Source: Pseudomonas asgharzadehiana (GTDB lineage Bacteria; Pseudomonadota; Gammaproteobacteria; Pseudomonadales; Pseudomonadaceae). From it: a DNA stretch of 64,000 nt. Each line of letters opens with the position of its first letter. Positions within the stretch are counted from its first letter, which is position 1. The stretch is taken from NCBI RefSeq assembly GCF_019139815.1, contig NZ_CP077079.1, positions 2,046,001-2,110,000 on the forward strand, given 5' to 3'. The notes under the pieces were generated by a model that did not search any database, was not told the DNA's origin, and worked only from the letters and a program-made list of their open reading frames with translations. The translations under genes were made by a program, and so were the position numbers. Positions 1 through 8,363 of the stretch are shown piece after piece.

Positions 1-24
1 ATCGGGAGCAAGCCCCCTCCCGCA
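1..24. repeat. REP element, partial at window edge
   Basis: The first bases carry the GGGAGCAAGCCCCCTCCC core that recurs at 6803, 47731 and 54665 in this window. It is the P. fluorescens-type repetitive extragenic palindrome. The element probably continues to the left of the window. Confidence 0.6.
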
Positions 25-267
25 TTGGATCGTATTGCCGAATTAAGTACGAAAACGCGACATCGAGCTGTCGCTTATCGGACAGTGCGCCCCGCAACAG
101 TGCGTTTGTCAGCTCAATTCTGTACCCTAGCCCCCTCTTTATGCGCCCGCATCCCAAAAGGCCGCTGCGCGCCAGACCGGTCGGTCCCCACAAGGGCCGG
201 CAGTATTTCCCTCATCCATAGGGAATCCCTCTCTAAATTCCGATTCAGTAGTGTGGTATTTCCTCAA
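25..267. other. brnQ upstream region
   Basis: I see no gene here. Near the brnQ start two overlapping hairpins could compete: TTCCCT (207-212) can pair with AGGGAA (220-225), and AGGGA (220-224) can pair with TCCCT (226-230). I see no leader peptide rich in branched-chain residues, so attenuation is only a possibility. Confidence 0.35.
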
Positions 268-1581
268 ATGAAAGTGTTGAAAAGCCAGGACATCCTGGCG
301 TTGGGTTTTATGACCTTTGCCCTGTTCGTGGGCGCCGGCAACATCATCTTCCCGCCTATCGTGGGTTTGCAGGCAGGGCCTGACGTCTGGATGGCGGCGC
401 TGGGCTTTCTGATCACCGCAGTAGGCTTGCCGGTGGTTACCGTAATCGCCCTGGCCAAGGTCGGCGGTGGCATGGACGCGTTGAGCAGCCCGATCGGCAA
501 GATCGCCGGTGGCCTGCTCGCGGCGGCGGCGTATCTGGCGGTAGGGCCGCTGTTCGCCACCCCGCGTACCGCGACCGTGTCTTTTGAAGTCGGCCTGGCG
601 CCGTTGACGGGTGAAAGCCCGCTGGCGCTGTTCCTTTACAGCTCGGTCTACTTCCTGGTCGTGTTCTTCGTTTCGCTGTACCCGGGTCGACTGCTGGACA
701 CCGTGGGTCGTTTTCTTGCGCCGTTGAAGATCATTGCGCTGGCCATCCTCGGCATCGCCGCGTTTGCCTTGCCGGCCGGCGACGTGGGTGTCGCCACTCC
801 GGAATACGTCGCCGCGCCGTTCTCCCAGGGCTTTATCAATGGCTACCTGACCATGGATACCCTGGGCGCGCTGGTATTCGGCATTGTGATCGTCAACGCC
901 ATTCGCTCCCGTGGCGTCGAATCGCCCAAGCTGATCACCCGCTACGCGATCATCGCCGGCCTGATTGCCGGCATGGGCCTGGCCCTCGTCTATGTGAGCC
1001 TGTTTCGCCTGGGTTCGGGCAGCCATGAAGTGGCCGCCGGCGCTGCGAATGGCGCCGCTGTGCTGCACGCCTACGTGCAACACACCTTTGGCTCCCTGGG
1101 TAGCGGCTTCCTCGCCGTACTGATCTCTCTGGCGTGCCTGGTGACCGCCGTCGGCCTGACCTGCGCCTGCGCCGAGTATTTCAGCCGTGTGCTGCCACTG
1201 TCCTACAAGACACTGGTGGTGATCCTGGCGTTGTTCTCGTTGTTTGTATCCAACCTGGGCCTGACCAAGCTGATTGCCTTCTCGATCCCGGTACTGACCG
1301 CCATCTACCCGCCGTGCATCGTGCTGGTGGCCTTGAGTTTCTGCAAAGACTTCTGGCAGGAGCAGGGCCGTATCGTTGGCCCGGTGATGCTGGTGTCGTT
1401 CATCTTGGGCTGCATCGACGCGCTCAAGGGGGCAGGGCTGGCGGGCTGGATGCCGGTGCAGTTGGCGAACTTGCCACTGAGCGAGCAAGGCCTGGCCTGG
1501 CTGATACCGTCGGTGATGGTGTTGGTGGTAGCGGTGGGGATTGACCGTATGCTCGGCAAGCGCAGCGAAGCGATCGCGTAA
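268..1581 (+). CDS. brnQ: Branched-chain amino acid transport system II carrier protein
   Basis: This is an inner-membrane symporter for leucine, isoleucine and valine (LIVCS family). The 437-residue product is almost wholly hydrophobic, with about 12 membrane segments. Near its start it has the family pattern [20 protein letters not shown] (residues 9-28), followed by conserved glycine-rich helices. The reading frame is open further upstream, but the ATG at 268 is chosen because BrnQ proteins begin a few residues before the LGFMTFALF motif. The Shine-Dalgarno sequence is weak. The gene stands alone and ends at a strong terminator hairpin 22 bases downstream. Family assignment is firm; the substrate within the branched-chain set is inferred. 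Confidence 0.93.
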   Translation: MKVLKSQDILALGFMTFALFVGAGNIIFPPIVGLQAGPDVWMAALGFLITAVGLPVVTVIALAKVGGGMDALSSPIGKIAGGLLAAAAYLAVGPLFATPRTATVSFEVGLAPLTGESPLALFLYSSVYFLVVFFVSLYPGRLLDTVGRFLAPLKIIALAILGIAAFALPAGDVGVATPEYVAAPFSQGFINGYLTMDTLGALVFGIVIVNAIRSRGVESPKLITRYAIIAGLIAGMGLALVYVSLFRLGSGSHEVAAGAANGAAVLHAYVQHTFGSLGSGFLAVLISLACLVTAVGLTCACAEYFSRVLPLSYKTLVVILALFSLFVSNLGLTKLIAFSIPVLTAIYPPCIVLVALSFCKDFWQEQGRIVGPVMLVSFILGCIDALKGAGLAGWMPVQLANLPLSEQGLAWLIPSVMVLVVAVGIDRMLGKRSEAIA

Positions 1582-1603
1582 CGACCGGTTTCGCGCAGTA
1601 CTG

Positions 1604-1638
1604 AAATGCCCCGTATCAATCGATACGGGGCATTTTAT
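1604..1638 (+). terminator. Rho-independent terminator after brnQ
   Basis: A perfect 14-bp stem (1604-1617 with 1622-1635) closes a 4-base loop and ends in a short T-run. It is symmetric (AAA at one foot, TTT at the other), so it could work in both directions. Confidence 0.85.
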
Positions 1639-1681
1639 GTTTGAGAGGCGACAACCTTCTAGAGTTGGCACGCTTTCAACA

Positions 1682-1768
1682 GGTGGAAGGGGGCTTGCCC
1701 GATGAGGGTGTGTCAGTGGATAAACCTGTAACTGTCCCACCGCCATCGGGGCAAACTCCCTTCCACAT
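1682..1768. repeat. Inverted REP pair (REPIN-like), degenerate
   Basis: A GTGGAAGGGGGCTTGCCCGATG copy (1683-1704, inverse orientation) faces a diverged direct copy at 1744-1768 (CATCGGGGCAAACTCCC then TTCCACAT). Together they form a head-to-head REP doublet in the brnQ/DUF599 intergenic space. Confidence 0.7.
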
Positions 1769-1812
1769 TCGTACTGCATTCCGCGAGCCAACACCGTGTA
1801 AAAAGGACCCGC

Positions 1813-2550
1813 ATGTCATTCGTCGAAACCAATCAGATCCACCTGCTTGCCGCCCTCTGGTTTGTGCTGTGCTGGGGCGGCTATACCCGTTATGCCACTT
1901 GGAAGGCCCGCGACACTGCATGCCTGGCCAGTGTGTTGCATCTGTACCGTGAAGACTGGATGCGTCGCATGCTGCTGCGGGACAACCGTATCGCCGATGC
2001 CAGTGTGATCGGTAACCTGGAGCGCAATGCCTCGTTCTTTGCCTCCAGTACCCTGATCATCCTCGCTGGCATTCTCACCGTGCTCGGTGCATCCGAGCGG
2101 GCCGTGTCGTTGCTGGCGGACATTCCCATGGTGCAACAGGCGTCCCAGGGCATGTCGGAAATCAAGCTATTGTGCCTGGCGCTGGTGTTTGTCTACGCGT
2201 TCTTCACGTTCAGTTGGTGCATGCGCCAATACAACTTTGCGGCAGTGCTGGTGGGGTCGGCGCCGATGATCGGTGAACGGCTGGTGTCGGAGCAGGAGCG
2301 CAGGGCGTTTGCGTTGCGCGCGGCACGGGTGATTTCCATGGCGGCCAACCAGTTCAACTTTGGCCTGCGCGCCTATTACTTCGGCATGACCATGCTGGCG
2401 TGGTTCGTCAGCCCTTGGTTGTTCATGTTGATGAGCGCGGGGGTGGTGTTCGTGCTGTATCGCCGCGAGTTTCATTCCGACGTCTTGCAAGTGATGGTGT
2501 ATACGCAAACGGATACGACGGCGCCTGATACCGTCAAAGAGACGGCCTAG
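1813..2550 (+). CDS. DUF599 family membrane protein
   Basis: A 245-residue integral membrane protein of the DUF599 family, whose function is unknown. It has an N-terminal membrane helix (about residues 10-28). Next comes the conserved soluble segment with YREDWMRRMLLRDNRIAD (about 46-63) and the family NLERNASFFASSTLIILAG stretch entering a second helix. Two to three further helices lie around 115-135 and 185-215, with the conserved NQFNFGLRAYYF block between. It is monocistronic, lying between a REP doublet and a terminator. Pseudomonads usually carry one such gene. I infer nothing further about its role. Confidence 0.85.
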   Translation: MSFVETNQIHLLAALWFVLCWGGYTRYATWKARDTACLASVLHLYREDWMRRMLLRDNRIADASVIGNLERNASFFASSTLIILAGILTVLGASERAVSLLADIPMVQQASQGMSEIKLLCLALVFVYAFFTFSWCMRQYNFAAVLVGSAPMIGERLVSEQERRAFALRAARVISMAANQFNFGLRAYYFGMTMLAWFVSPWLFMLMSAGVVFVLYRREFHSDVLQVMVYTQTDTTAPDTVKETA

Positions 2551-2596
2551 TCCACTTGCGCGTATTAACGCTGCGAATAAAAACGGCAGACAAAGT

Positions 2597-2627
2597 AAAG
2601 CCCGCTATCTAAGCGGGCTTTCTTTTT
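2597..2627. terminator. Bidirectional terminator between convergent genes
   Basis: A 10-bp stem (2597-2606 with 2612-2621) closes a 5-base loop. A T-rich tail follows on the plus strand and an AAA foot lies on the other side. It serves the DUF599 gene and probably also the converging lipoprotein gene. Confidence 0.8.
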
Positions 2628-2654
2628 GCAGCCAAGCTATTTCAAGCCGCGGTA

Positions 2655-2906
2655 TCAAGAACCGGTGGCAGGGGTAGCAGGTGCTGCTTCTTTCGCGGCG
2701 GCTTCGTTCGATTCAGCCTGAGCTTTGGCAGCATCGGCGTTTTCTTTCGCAGCGTCGTTCACTTTATCCTGAGCCTTGGCCATGTCTTTCTGAGCTTGCT
2801 CAGAATGTGCCGCAGCGTCTTGGGCTTTGTCTTCGGATTTTTTGTCGCAGGCAGCGAGACCGAGGGCAGCGGCCAACATCATGGAAATAGCTAAAGTCTT
2901 GCGCAT
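2655..2906 (-). CDS. Small alanine-rich lipoprotein
   Basis: An 83-residue exported lipoprotein. Residues 1-19 form a signal peptide ending in a lipobox (L-A-A-C, Cys20), so it should be cleaved by LspA and lipidated. Asp at +2 after Cys20 would, by the E. coli rule, favour retention in the inner membrane, but that rule is not strict in Pseudomonas. The mature part is charged and very rich in Ala, Lys, Asp, Glu and Gln, with heptad spacing like a coiled coil, and ends in an Ala/Pro/Thr tail. It recalls OprI/Lpp-type lipoproteins in composition but has no clear C-terminal Lys for peptidoglycan attachment. It has a good Shine-Dalgarno (AAGGAG). Function unknown. Confidence 0.85.
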   Translation of the reverse strand: MRKTLAISMMLAAALGLAACDKKSEDKAQDAAAHSEQAQKDMAKAQDKVNDAAKENADAAKAQAESNEAAAKEAAPATPATGS

Positions 2907-3064
2907 GGGGTGTTTCTCCTTATTGAAGATATCTACTGGCCTTTCGAGCCCGAGGGCTCAGTTTTAGTTCCTTTTATGACGCAGATATATAAACCGCGTT
3001 GTTCAAGGAACTTTCTCGCGCACCGCCTACTGCGCGAATCAACACTAATAAGAGTCTGGATCGA

Positions 3065-3541
3065 ATGACCGAAAACCTATTGTTAGAGCGTGCGACGCGA
3101 TTTGTATCGGCCCTGCGCCATTGCCAGGTACTGGGTATTAACGTGCACGAAGCTGGCGAGGAGGGCATGACGCTGGTGTTGCCTTACACCCCGGCGATCG
3201 TGGGTGACCCCACCACCGGCGTCATCCACGGCGGCGCCCTGACCTCGTTGATGGATACCGCCTGCGGCATGGCCACCTTGTGCGTGCTGCCGGAATTCGA
3301 GGTGTGCCCGACCCTCGATCTGCGCATCGACTACATGCATCCCGCTGAACCGCACAAACCGGTCTACGGTTTCGCTCAGTGCTACCGGGTGACCACCGAC
3401 GTGATCTTCACTCGTGGTGTCGCCTACCAGGACGACCCGCAGCAACCCATCGCCCATGTGGTCGGCACGTTCATACGCATGGGTAAGCGTCTCAGCGGCA
3501 CCCAAGGCTTTCGCAGCACGATCAAGGGAGAGCAGGCATGA
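3065..3541 (+). CDS. PaaI-family hotdog thioesterase (first of a pair)
   Basis: A 158-residue single hotdog-domain protein likely to hydrolyse acyl-CoA thioesters. It shows the PaaI signature HGGALTSLMDTACGMA (residues about 57-72), in which HGG and the following Asp form the active-site region. The open frame extends upstream to 2999, but the ATG at 3065 is preferred because it sits at the usual distance before the hotdog fold. Its stop overlaps the start of the next gene (ATGA), so the two are translationally coupled and may form a heterodimer or two specificities. Substrate unknown. Confidence 0.85.
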   Translation: MTENLLLERATRFVSALRHCQVLGINVHEAGEEGMTLVLPYTPAIVGDPTTGVIHGGALTSLMDTACGMATLCVLPEFEVCPTLDLRIDYMHPAEPHKPVYGFAQCYRVTTDVIFTRGVAYQDDPQQPIAHVVGTFIRMGKRLSGTQGFRSTIKGEQA

Positions 3542-3990
3542 CGCACCGATTCAAGACCCGCCTCGAACAAGCCCATGAACGCGCAGATTATGAGGCGCTG
3601 CTCAACCTGATCCCCTATGCCAAGCTGATCGGCATCGAATGCACGCGCCTGGGCGACGAATTGCTGTTTCGTCTGCCCGCCAACAAGGACAACATCGGTA
3701 ACCCCATATTGCCGGCGCTGCACGGTGGCGTGATTGCAGGCTTCATGGAGCTGTCGGCCGCGCTGCACCTGCTGGTGTTTACCGGCGCCCCCGGCCTGCC
3801 GAAGATCATCGATTTCTCCCTGGATTACCTGCGTGCGGGCCAGTTCCGCGACACCTACGCCAAGTGCCAGGTTTGGCGCCAAGGCCGCCGGGTGGCGAAT
3901 GTGGCGATCACCGCCTGGCAAAGCACGCCGGCGGAACCCATTGCCACCGCCCGTGCGCATTTCAAGATTGAGGAAACGAGCCGCCCTTGA
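3538..3990 (+). CDS. PaaI-family hotdog thioesterase (second of a pair)
   Basis: A 150-residue hotdog protein overlapping the previous gene by 4 bases. It keeps the histidine-glycine-glycine turn (HGGVIAGFMELSAALH, about residues 61-76) but has Glu where its neighbour has Asp, so the two may differ in substrate or one may be regulatory. The N-terminal 30 residues are an added helical segment rich in charged residues. The stop codon lies inside the sigma-32 promoter of htpG (CTTGAAA, 3986-3992). Identity as a hotdog thioesterase is well supported; the natural substrate is not. Confidence 0.83.
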   Translation: MTHRFKTRLEQAHERADYEALLNLIPYAKLIGIECTRLGDELLFRLPANKDNIGNPILPALHGGVIAGFMELSAALHLLVFTGAPGLPKIIDFSLDYLRAGQFRDTYAKCQVWRQGRRVANVAITAWQSTPAEPIATARAHFKIEETSRP

Positions 3991-4013
3991 AATCCTGGTC
4001 TTAGGCCCCAACT
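3986..4013 (+). promoter_or_regulatory. Sigma-32 (heat-shock) promoter for htpG
   Basis: CTTGAAA (3986-3992), a 13-base spacer and CCCCAACT (4006-4013) match the RpoH consensus CTTGAAA-N13-15-CCCCATNT at all but one specified position. It lies 67 bases upstream of the htpG start and overlaps the stop codon of the preceding gene. The consensus is established knowledge; use of this site is inferred. Confidence 0.85.
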
Positions 4014-4079
4014 CTGATGACAACCCGCCGCTAACCCTTTCGGGGGCGGCCACTGCCATCCAATTGGAGTTTGATGACC

Positions 4080-5984
4080 ATGAGTGTGGAAACTCAAAAG
4101 GAAACCCTGGGCTTCCAGACCGAGGTGAAGCAACTGCTGCACCTCATGATCCATTCGCTGTATTCCAACAAGGAAATCTTCCTTCGCGAATTGATCTCGA
4201 ACGCTTCTGACGCTGTCGACAAATTACGTTTCGAAGCCCTGTCCAAGCCCGAGTGGCTGGAAGGTGGCGCCGAACTGAAAATCCGTGTGAGCTTCGACAA
4301 AGACGCCAAGACCGTCACGCTCGAAGACAACGGTATCGGCATGAGCCGTGACGATGCGATTACCCACCTGGGCACCATCGCTAAATCCGGCACCGCCGAT
4401 TTCATGAAAAACCTGTCGGGCGACCAGAAGAAAGACTCGCACCTGATCGGCCAGTTCGGCGTGGGCTTCTACTCGGCCTTCATCGTGGCCGACAAGGTTG
4501 AAGTATTCAGCCGTCGTGCCGGCCTTGATGCCAGCGAAGGTGTGCATTGGGCCTCTAAGGGCGAGGGCGAGTTTGAAATCGCCACCATCGATAAGGCCGA
4601 CCGCGGTACGCGTATCGTGTTGCACCTCAAAGACGGTGAAGACGAATTCGCCGACGGCTGGCGCCTGCGCAACATCATCAAAAAGTACTCCGACCACATC
4701 GCGCTGCCGATTGAACTGCCCAAAGAACAAGCGGCCGCCGAAGGCGAAGAGGCCCCTGCCCAGGAATGGGAAGTGGTCAACCGCGCCAGCGCCCTGTGGA
4801 CCCGTCCTCGCACTGAAGTGAAGGATGAGGAATACCAGGAGTTCTACAAGCACATCGCCCACGATTACGAGAACCCGCTGAGCTGGAGCCATAACAAGGT
4901 CGAAGGCAAGCTCGAGTACAGCTCGCTGCTGTACGTGCCGGCTCGTGCGCCGTTCGACCTGTACCAGCGTGAAGCGCCCAAAGGCCTCAAGCTCTATGTC
5001 CAGCGCGTGTTCGTGATGGATCAGGCGGAATCGTTCCTGCCGCTGTACCTGCGCTTTATCAAAGGCGTGGTCGACTCCAATGACCTGTCGCTGAACGTGT
5101 CGCGGGAAATCCTGCAGAAAGACCCGATCATCGACTCCATGAAGTCGGCGTTGACCAAGCGCGTCCTCGACATGCTGGAAAAACTGGCGAAGAACGAGCC
5201 TGAGCAATACAAAGGCTTCTGGAAAAACTTCGGCCAGGTCATGAAAGAAGGCCCGGCGGAAGATTTCGCCAACAAAGAGAAAATCGCCGGCCTGCTGCGT
5301 TTTGCCTCCACTCAGGGCGAAGAGGGCGAGCAGATTGTGTCGCTGGCCGAGTACCTGGCGCGCGCCAAGGAAGGTCAGGACAAGATCTACTACCTGACAG
5401 GCGAAACCTACGCCCAGGTCAAGAACAGCCCGCACCTTGAAGTCTTCCGCAAGAAAGGCATTGAAGTGTTGCTGCTGACCGACCGTATCGATGAGTGGCT
5501 GATGAGCTATCTCAGCGAGTTCGACGGTAAAACCTTCGTCGACGTGGCCCGTGGTGACCTGGACCTGGGTAACCTGGACTCCGAAGAAGAGAAGAAAGAA
5601 GCCGAAGAAGTCGCCAAGGCCAAAGAAGGCCTGGTTGAGCGGATCAAGACTGCCCTGGGCGATGCCGTCAGCGAAGTGCGGGTTTCCCACCGTCTGACCG
5701 ATTCCCCGGCGATCCTGGCCATCGGCGAGCAGGACCTGGGCATGCAGATGCGTCAGATCCTCGAAGCCAGCGGGCAGAAGGTTCCGGATTCCAAGCCGAT
5801 CTTCGAGTTCAACCCGGCTCACCCGCTGATCGAGAAACTCGACGGCGAGCAGAGCGAAGAGCGGTTTGGCGACCTGTCGCACATCCTCTTCGACCAGGCG
5901 GCCCTGGCCGCTGGCGACAGCCTCAAAGACCCTGCCGCTTATGTGCGCCGACTGAACAAGCTGTTGGTTGAACTGTCGGTTTAA
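4080..5984 (+). CDS. htpG: Molecular chaperone HtpG (bacterial Hsp90)
   Basis: An ATP-dependent cytosolic chaperone. The 634-residue length is the usual one for Pseudomonas HtpG. The N-terminal GHKL ATPase shows the [12 protein letters not shown] helix with catalytic Glu and Mg-binding Asn (about residues 30-41), DNGIGM (about 80-85), a lid with [11 protein letters not shown] (about 123-133) and GTRIVLHL. The middle domain holds LNVSREILQ, and a C-terminal dimerisation domain follows. Possible starts lie at TTG 4071, ATG 4074 and ATG 4080. The last is chosen because it gives the conserved [13 protein letters not shown] beginning and lies 10 bases after GGAG. A strong terminator follows. Confidence 0.97.
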   Translation: MSVETQKETLGFQTEVKQLLHLMIHSLYSNKEIFLRELISNASDAVDKLRFEALSKPEWLEGGAELKIRVSFDKDAKTVTLEDNGIGMSRDDAITHLGTIAKSGTADFMKNLSGDQKKDSHLIGQFGVGFYSAFIVADKVEVFSRRAGLDASEGVHWASKGEGEFEIATIDKADRGTRIVLHLKDGEDEFADGWRLRNIIKKYSDHIALPIELPKEQAAAEGEEAPAQEWEVVNRASALWTRPRTEVKDEEYQEFYKHIAHDYENPLSWSHNKVEGKLEYSSLLYVPARAPFDLYQREAPKGLKLYVQRVFVMDQAESFLPLYLRFIKGVVDSNDLSLNVSREILQKDPIIDSMKSALTKRVLDMLEKLAKNEPEQYKGFWKNFGQVMKEGPAEDFANKEKIAGLLRFASTQGEEGEQIVSLAEYLARAKEGQDKIYYLTGETYAQVKNSPHLEVFRKKGIEVLLLTDRIDEWLMSYLSEFDGKTFVDVARGDLDLGNLDSEEEKKEAEEVAKAKEGLVERIKTALGDAVSEVRVSHRLTDSPAILAIGEQDLGMQMRQILEASGQKVPDSKPIFEFNPAHPLIEKLDGEQSEERFGDLSHILFDQAALAAGDSLKDPAAYVRRLNKLLVELSV

Positions 5985-5995
5985 CACCGTTGTAG

Positions 5996-6022
5996 AAAAA
6001 CCCGCTTCGGCGGGTTTTTTCG
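5996..6022 (+). terminator. Terminator after htpG
   Basis: Stem CCCGC (6001-6005) with GCGGG (6010-6014), extended by an A-run/T-run, closes a TTCG tetraloop and is followed by TTTTTT. This is a textbook intrinsic terminator. Confidence 0.92.
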
Positions 6023-6050
6023 TTCTAGTGCACCTCAACTGGAGAGAATG

Positions 6051-6779
6051 ATGAGCCAAGTCACTGTGCGTTCCGTGGTCTATGAGATTGATGGCCAGTC
6101 TTACGAGAGCCGCCTGGCGTTCGATGCGAGCCAAAAAGGGCCGTTGCCGGGCTTGCTGATGGCGCCGAACTGGATGGGCGTGAGTGCCGGCGCGGAAGAA
6201 ATCGCCAAGACCGTCGCGAGCAAGGGCTACGTGGTGCTGATTGCCGATCTGTACGGGCAAACCGTGCGTCCATCGAATGGCGATGAGGCCGGTGCGGCGA
6301 TGATGCCGTTGAAAAATGACCGCCCATTGTTGAACAAGCGCATGCAGGCGGCCCTTGAGCAACTGCAAAGCCAGACTGAAGCGGCTGTTGATACGTCCAG
6401 GCTGGCGACCTTCGGCTTCTGCTTTGGCGGTTGCTGCTCCCTGGAGCTGGCCCGCACGGGCGCGCCATTGAAGGCCGCGGTATCGTTCCACGGCACCCTC
6501 GACACGCCAAACCCGGCAGATGCCAATAACATCAAGGGTTCGGTGCTGGTGCTGCATGGCGCCTCCGACCCGTTGGTGCCCAAAGAGCAACTGCCGGCCT
6601 TTGAAGACGAAATGAACGCCGCCGGTGTGGATTGGCAACTGCTGAGCTACGGTGGCGCGGTGCATTCCTTCACCGACCCGCACGCCAATGTGCCGGGCAA
6701 GATGATGTACGACGCGAAGACTGCTGCACGGGCGTTCCGCTCGATGCATAACTTGTTGGATGAAGTGTTCAAGGGTTGA
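6051..6779 (+). CDS. Dienelactone hydrolase family protein
   Basis: A 242-residue alpha/beta hydrolase of the dienelactone hydrolase family, cytosolic. The nucleophile elbow is GFCFGG (about residues 124-129) with catalytic Cys. The acid is Asp in HGASDPLV (about 169-176) and the His lies in VHSFTD (about 203-208), giving the Cys-Asp-His triad typical of the family. The ATG at 6051 is preferred over the adjacent ATG at 6048 because of better spacing to GGAGAG. It is monocistronic. No aromatic-degradation genes are nearby, so a chlorocatechol role is unlikely; a general esterase or lactonase role is more plausible. Confidence 0.88.
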   Translation: MSQVTVRSVVYEIDGQSYESRLAFDASQKGPLPGLLMAPNWMGVSAGAEEIAKTVASKGYVVLIADLYGQTVRPSNGDEAGAAMMPLKNDRPLLNKRMQAALEQLQSQTEAAVDTSRLATFGFCFGGCCSLELARTGAPLKAAVSFHGTLDTPNPADANNIKGSVLVLHGASDPLVPKEQLPAFEDEMNAAGVDWQLLSYGGAVHSFTDPHANVPGKMMYDAKTAARAFRSMHNLLDEVFKG

Positions 6780-6802
6780 TTCTCTAGCGCCTGTTCCGAC
6801 CC

Positions 6803-6876
6803 CATCGGGAGCAAGCCCCCTCCCACACTTGATTGGTATACACCTTCAAATGTGGAAGGGGGCTTGCTTCCGATGG
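6803..6876. repeat. Inverted REP pair (REPIN)
   Basis: A direct REP (CATCGGGAGCAAGCCCCC, from 6803) faces an inverse copy (GGGGGCTTGCTTCCGATG, ending 6875), separated by about 30 bases. The pair lies between convergent genes and could form a long cruciform. Confidence 0.85.
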
Positions 6877-7743
6877 CTATCTCGCAGGCAACTCAATTCT
6901 TTCGGATTCCCCCGGCACCGTCGGCCAATCCCCAGCCGCCCAACGCTGCCTGGCTTGCTCGATCACTGCGGGATCACTCGCGACAAAATTCCAGTTGATC
7001 CGCCTCGGTCCATCCAATGGCGCGCCGCCAAACACCACCAGGTGGCAATCGGACTCGGCAAACAACGTCATCGCCTGGCCGCTCGGCAATATCACCAGGC
7101 TATGTGCCTGCAACAGTTCGCCGTCGAGCTGCGCTTCTCCCTCCAGCACATACACCGCGCGTTCCTGATGCTCGTCCGGGATCGGCAGGGTGGTGGCCGT
7201 CTGCATGCGCACCTCGGCATACAGCGTGGGCGACAGCACCGGCACCGGTGATTCGAGGCAGAACCCGTTGCCCGCGATCATGCGAGTCCACACGCCCAGG
7301 TTGTCGCTCACCGGCAGGCTGTTGGCGGGGTGATGGCTGTAATGGCCTGGTCCGGTTTCGTGGTCCCTGGGCGAGGCCAGCCATACTTGCAACCCATGCA
7401 GGCTGAAACCACTGGCCTTGAGGGCTTCTGGTGTGCGCTCGACGTGGGCAATTGCGCTGCCGGCAGTCATCCAGCTCACATCGCCGGCCTGCACCACTTG
7501 GTCGGAGCCCAGGCTATCCTTGTGCTGCAACGCGCCTTCAAACAGGTAGGTGAGGGTGGACAGGCCGATATGCGGGTGCTGGCGGATATTCATGCCGCTG
7601 CCCGGTGCGTAGCGGGTGGACAGCATATGGTCGAAAAATACAAAAGGTCCGACGCTACGGCATTCGCGCGAGGGCAGCGGGCGCAGGATCGGCTGGCCTT
7701 CAACCTCTTCCTGGCGAGGGCGGATCACGGTGAGGAGGGTCAT
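6877..7743 (-). CDS. Pirin family protein
   Basis: A 288-residue bicupin of the pirin family. The N-terminal half has the conserved FVFFDHM block and the metal-binding IRQHPHIGLSTLTYLFEG stretch (His-x-His plus a later Glu). The C-terminal cupin shows the AVYVLEGEAQLDG barrel strand. Bacterial pirins bind a metal and include quercetinase-like enzymes and regulators of central metabolism; which applies here cannot be told. The frame is open upstream to 7824, overlapping osmC, but the ATG at 7743 starts the conserved domain and clears the neighbour. It is followed by the REP pair. Confidence 0.88.
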   Translation of the reverse strand: MTLLTVIRPRQEEVEGQPILRPLPSRECRSVGPFVFFDHMLSTRYAPGSGMNIRQHPHIGLSTLTYLFEGALQHKDSLGSDQVVQAGDVSWMTAGSAIAHVERTPEALKASGFSLHGLQVWLASPRDHETGPGHYSHHPANSLPVSDNLGVWTRMIAGNGFCLESPVPVLSPTLYAEVRMQTATTLPIPDEHQERAVYVLEGEAQLDGELLQAHSLVILPSGQAMTLFAESDCHLVVFGGAPLDGPRRINWNFVASDPAVIEQARQRWAAGDWPTVPGESERIELPAR

Positions 7744-7807
7744 GGTGCGTCCCAATCTGAGCGGGTTAGTTGGCCGTGAGCATAACCCGCTCGACGAGAG
7801 GTTGCTG

Positions 7808-8224
7808 CTATTGGCTGAACGCACCTTCCGATAGCGTGGTCTCGATGCTGATCTCGGCGGTGGTCATCAGCTTGTGCACCGGGCATTTGTCGGCAACGCG
7901 GTGCAACTCGTCGCGCTGTGCGTCGGTGAGCACACCCTTGAGGGTCAGCTTGACGCCGAGTTTGTATTTGCCCTTTTGTTCCTCGGCGGCGTCGTGGGTC
8001 ACTTCCACGGTGACGCCGGTGAGCGGGATGTTTTTCTTCTGCGCATACAGCCTGACGGTCAGGGCTTTACAGGACGCCAATGCCGCGTCGAAGTAATCGT
8101 GGGGGGAGGGCGCGGAGTCGTCGCCGCCCAGGCTTTTGGGCAGGTCGGTAAACAACTCGTGGTTATTGATGTTGACGCTGTGGCGAAAATTTTCAGCGTT
8201 CAGTGTATTCACGGTAACAGGCAT
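7808..8224 (-). CDS. OsmC-family peroxide-detoxifying protein
   Basis: A 138-residue OsmC/Ohr-fold protein that reduces organic hydroperoxides. Both redox-active cysteines are present: Cys52 in ALASCKALTVR and Cys114 in ADKCPVHKLM. Their context resembles the YhfA/OsmC branch more than Ohr. The ATG at 8224 is favoured over an in-frame GTG at 8236 because GAGG lies at the right distance before it. It is divergent from the amidohydrolase gene and upstream of pirin on the same strand (64-base gap), so the two may be cotranscribed as an oxidative-stress pair. Confidence 0.88.
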   Translation of the reverse strand: MPVTVNTLNAENFRHSVNINNHELFTDLPKSLGGDDSAPSPHDYFDAALASCKALTVRLYAQKKNIPLTGVTVEVTHDAAEEQKGKYKLGVKLTLKGVLTDAQRDELHRVADKCPVHKLMTTAEISIETTLSEGAFSQ

Positions 8225-8363
8225 GGCAAACCTCACAGGGTGGCAGGATGTAGGTCATGCAGTTATAGAGCATGCGGGCCTTGGGGTGTTCCACGTTTTT
8301 GCATGATGAACCTCGGCGCGCAAGGCAAGGTCTACTCGTACTCGCCCTGATCGAGGTTGTATC

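Noticed and set aside
139..1794. Long open frame on the minus strand opposite brnQ
   Set aside because: The predicted protein is rich in Gln, His and Arg with no domain, as expected from the antisense of a GC-rich membrane-protein gene.
4224..6749. 841-codon open frame antisense to htpG and the dienelactone hydrolase
   Set aside because: It spans two real genes and a terminator on the other strand and shows no recognisable domain; it is a codon-bias artefact.
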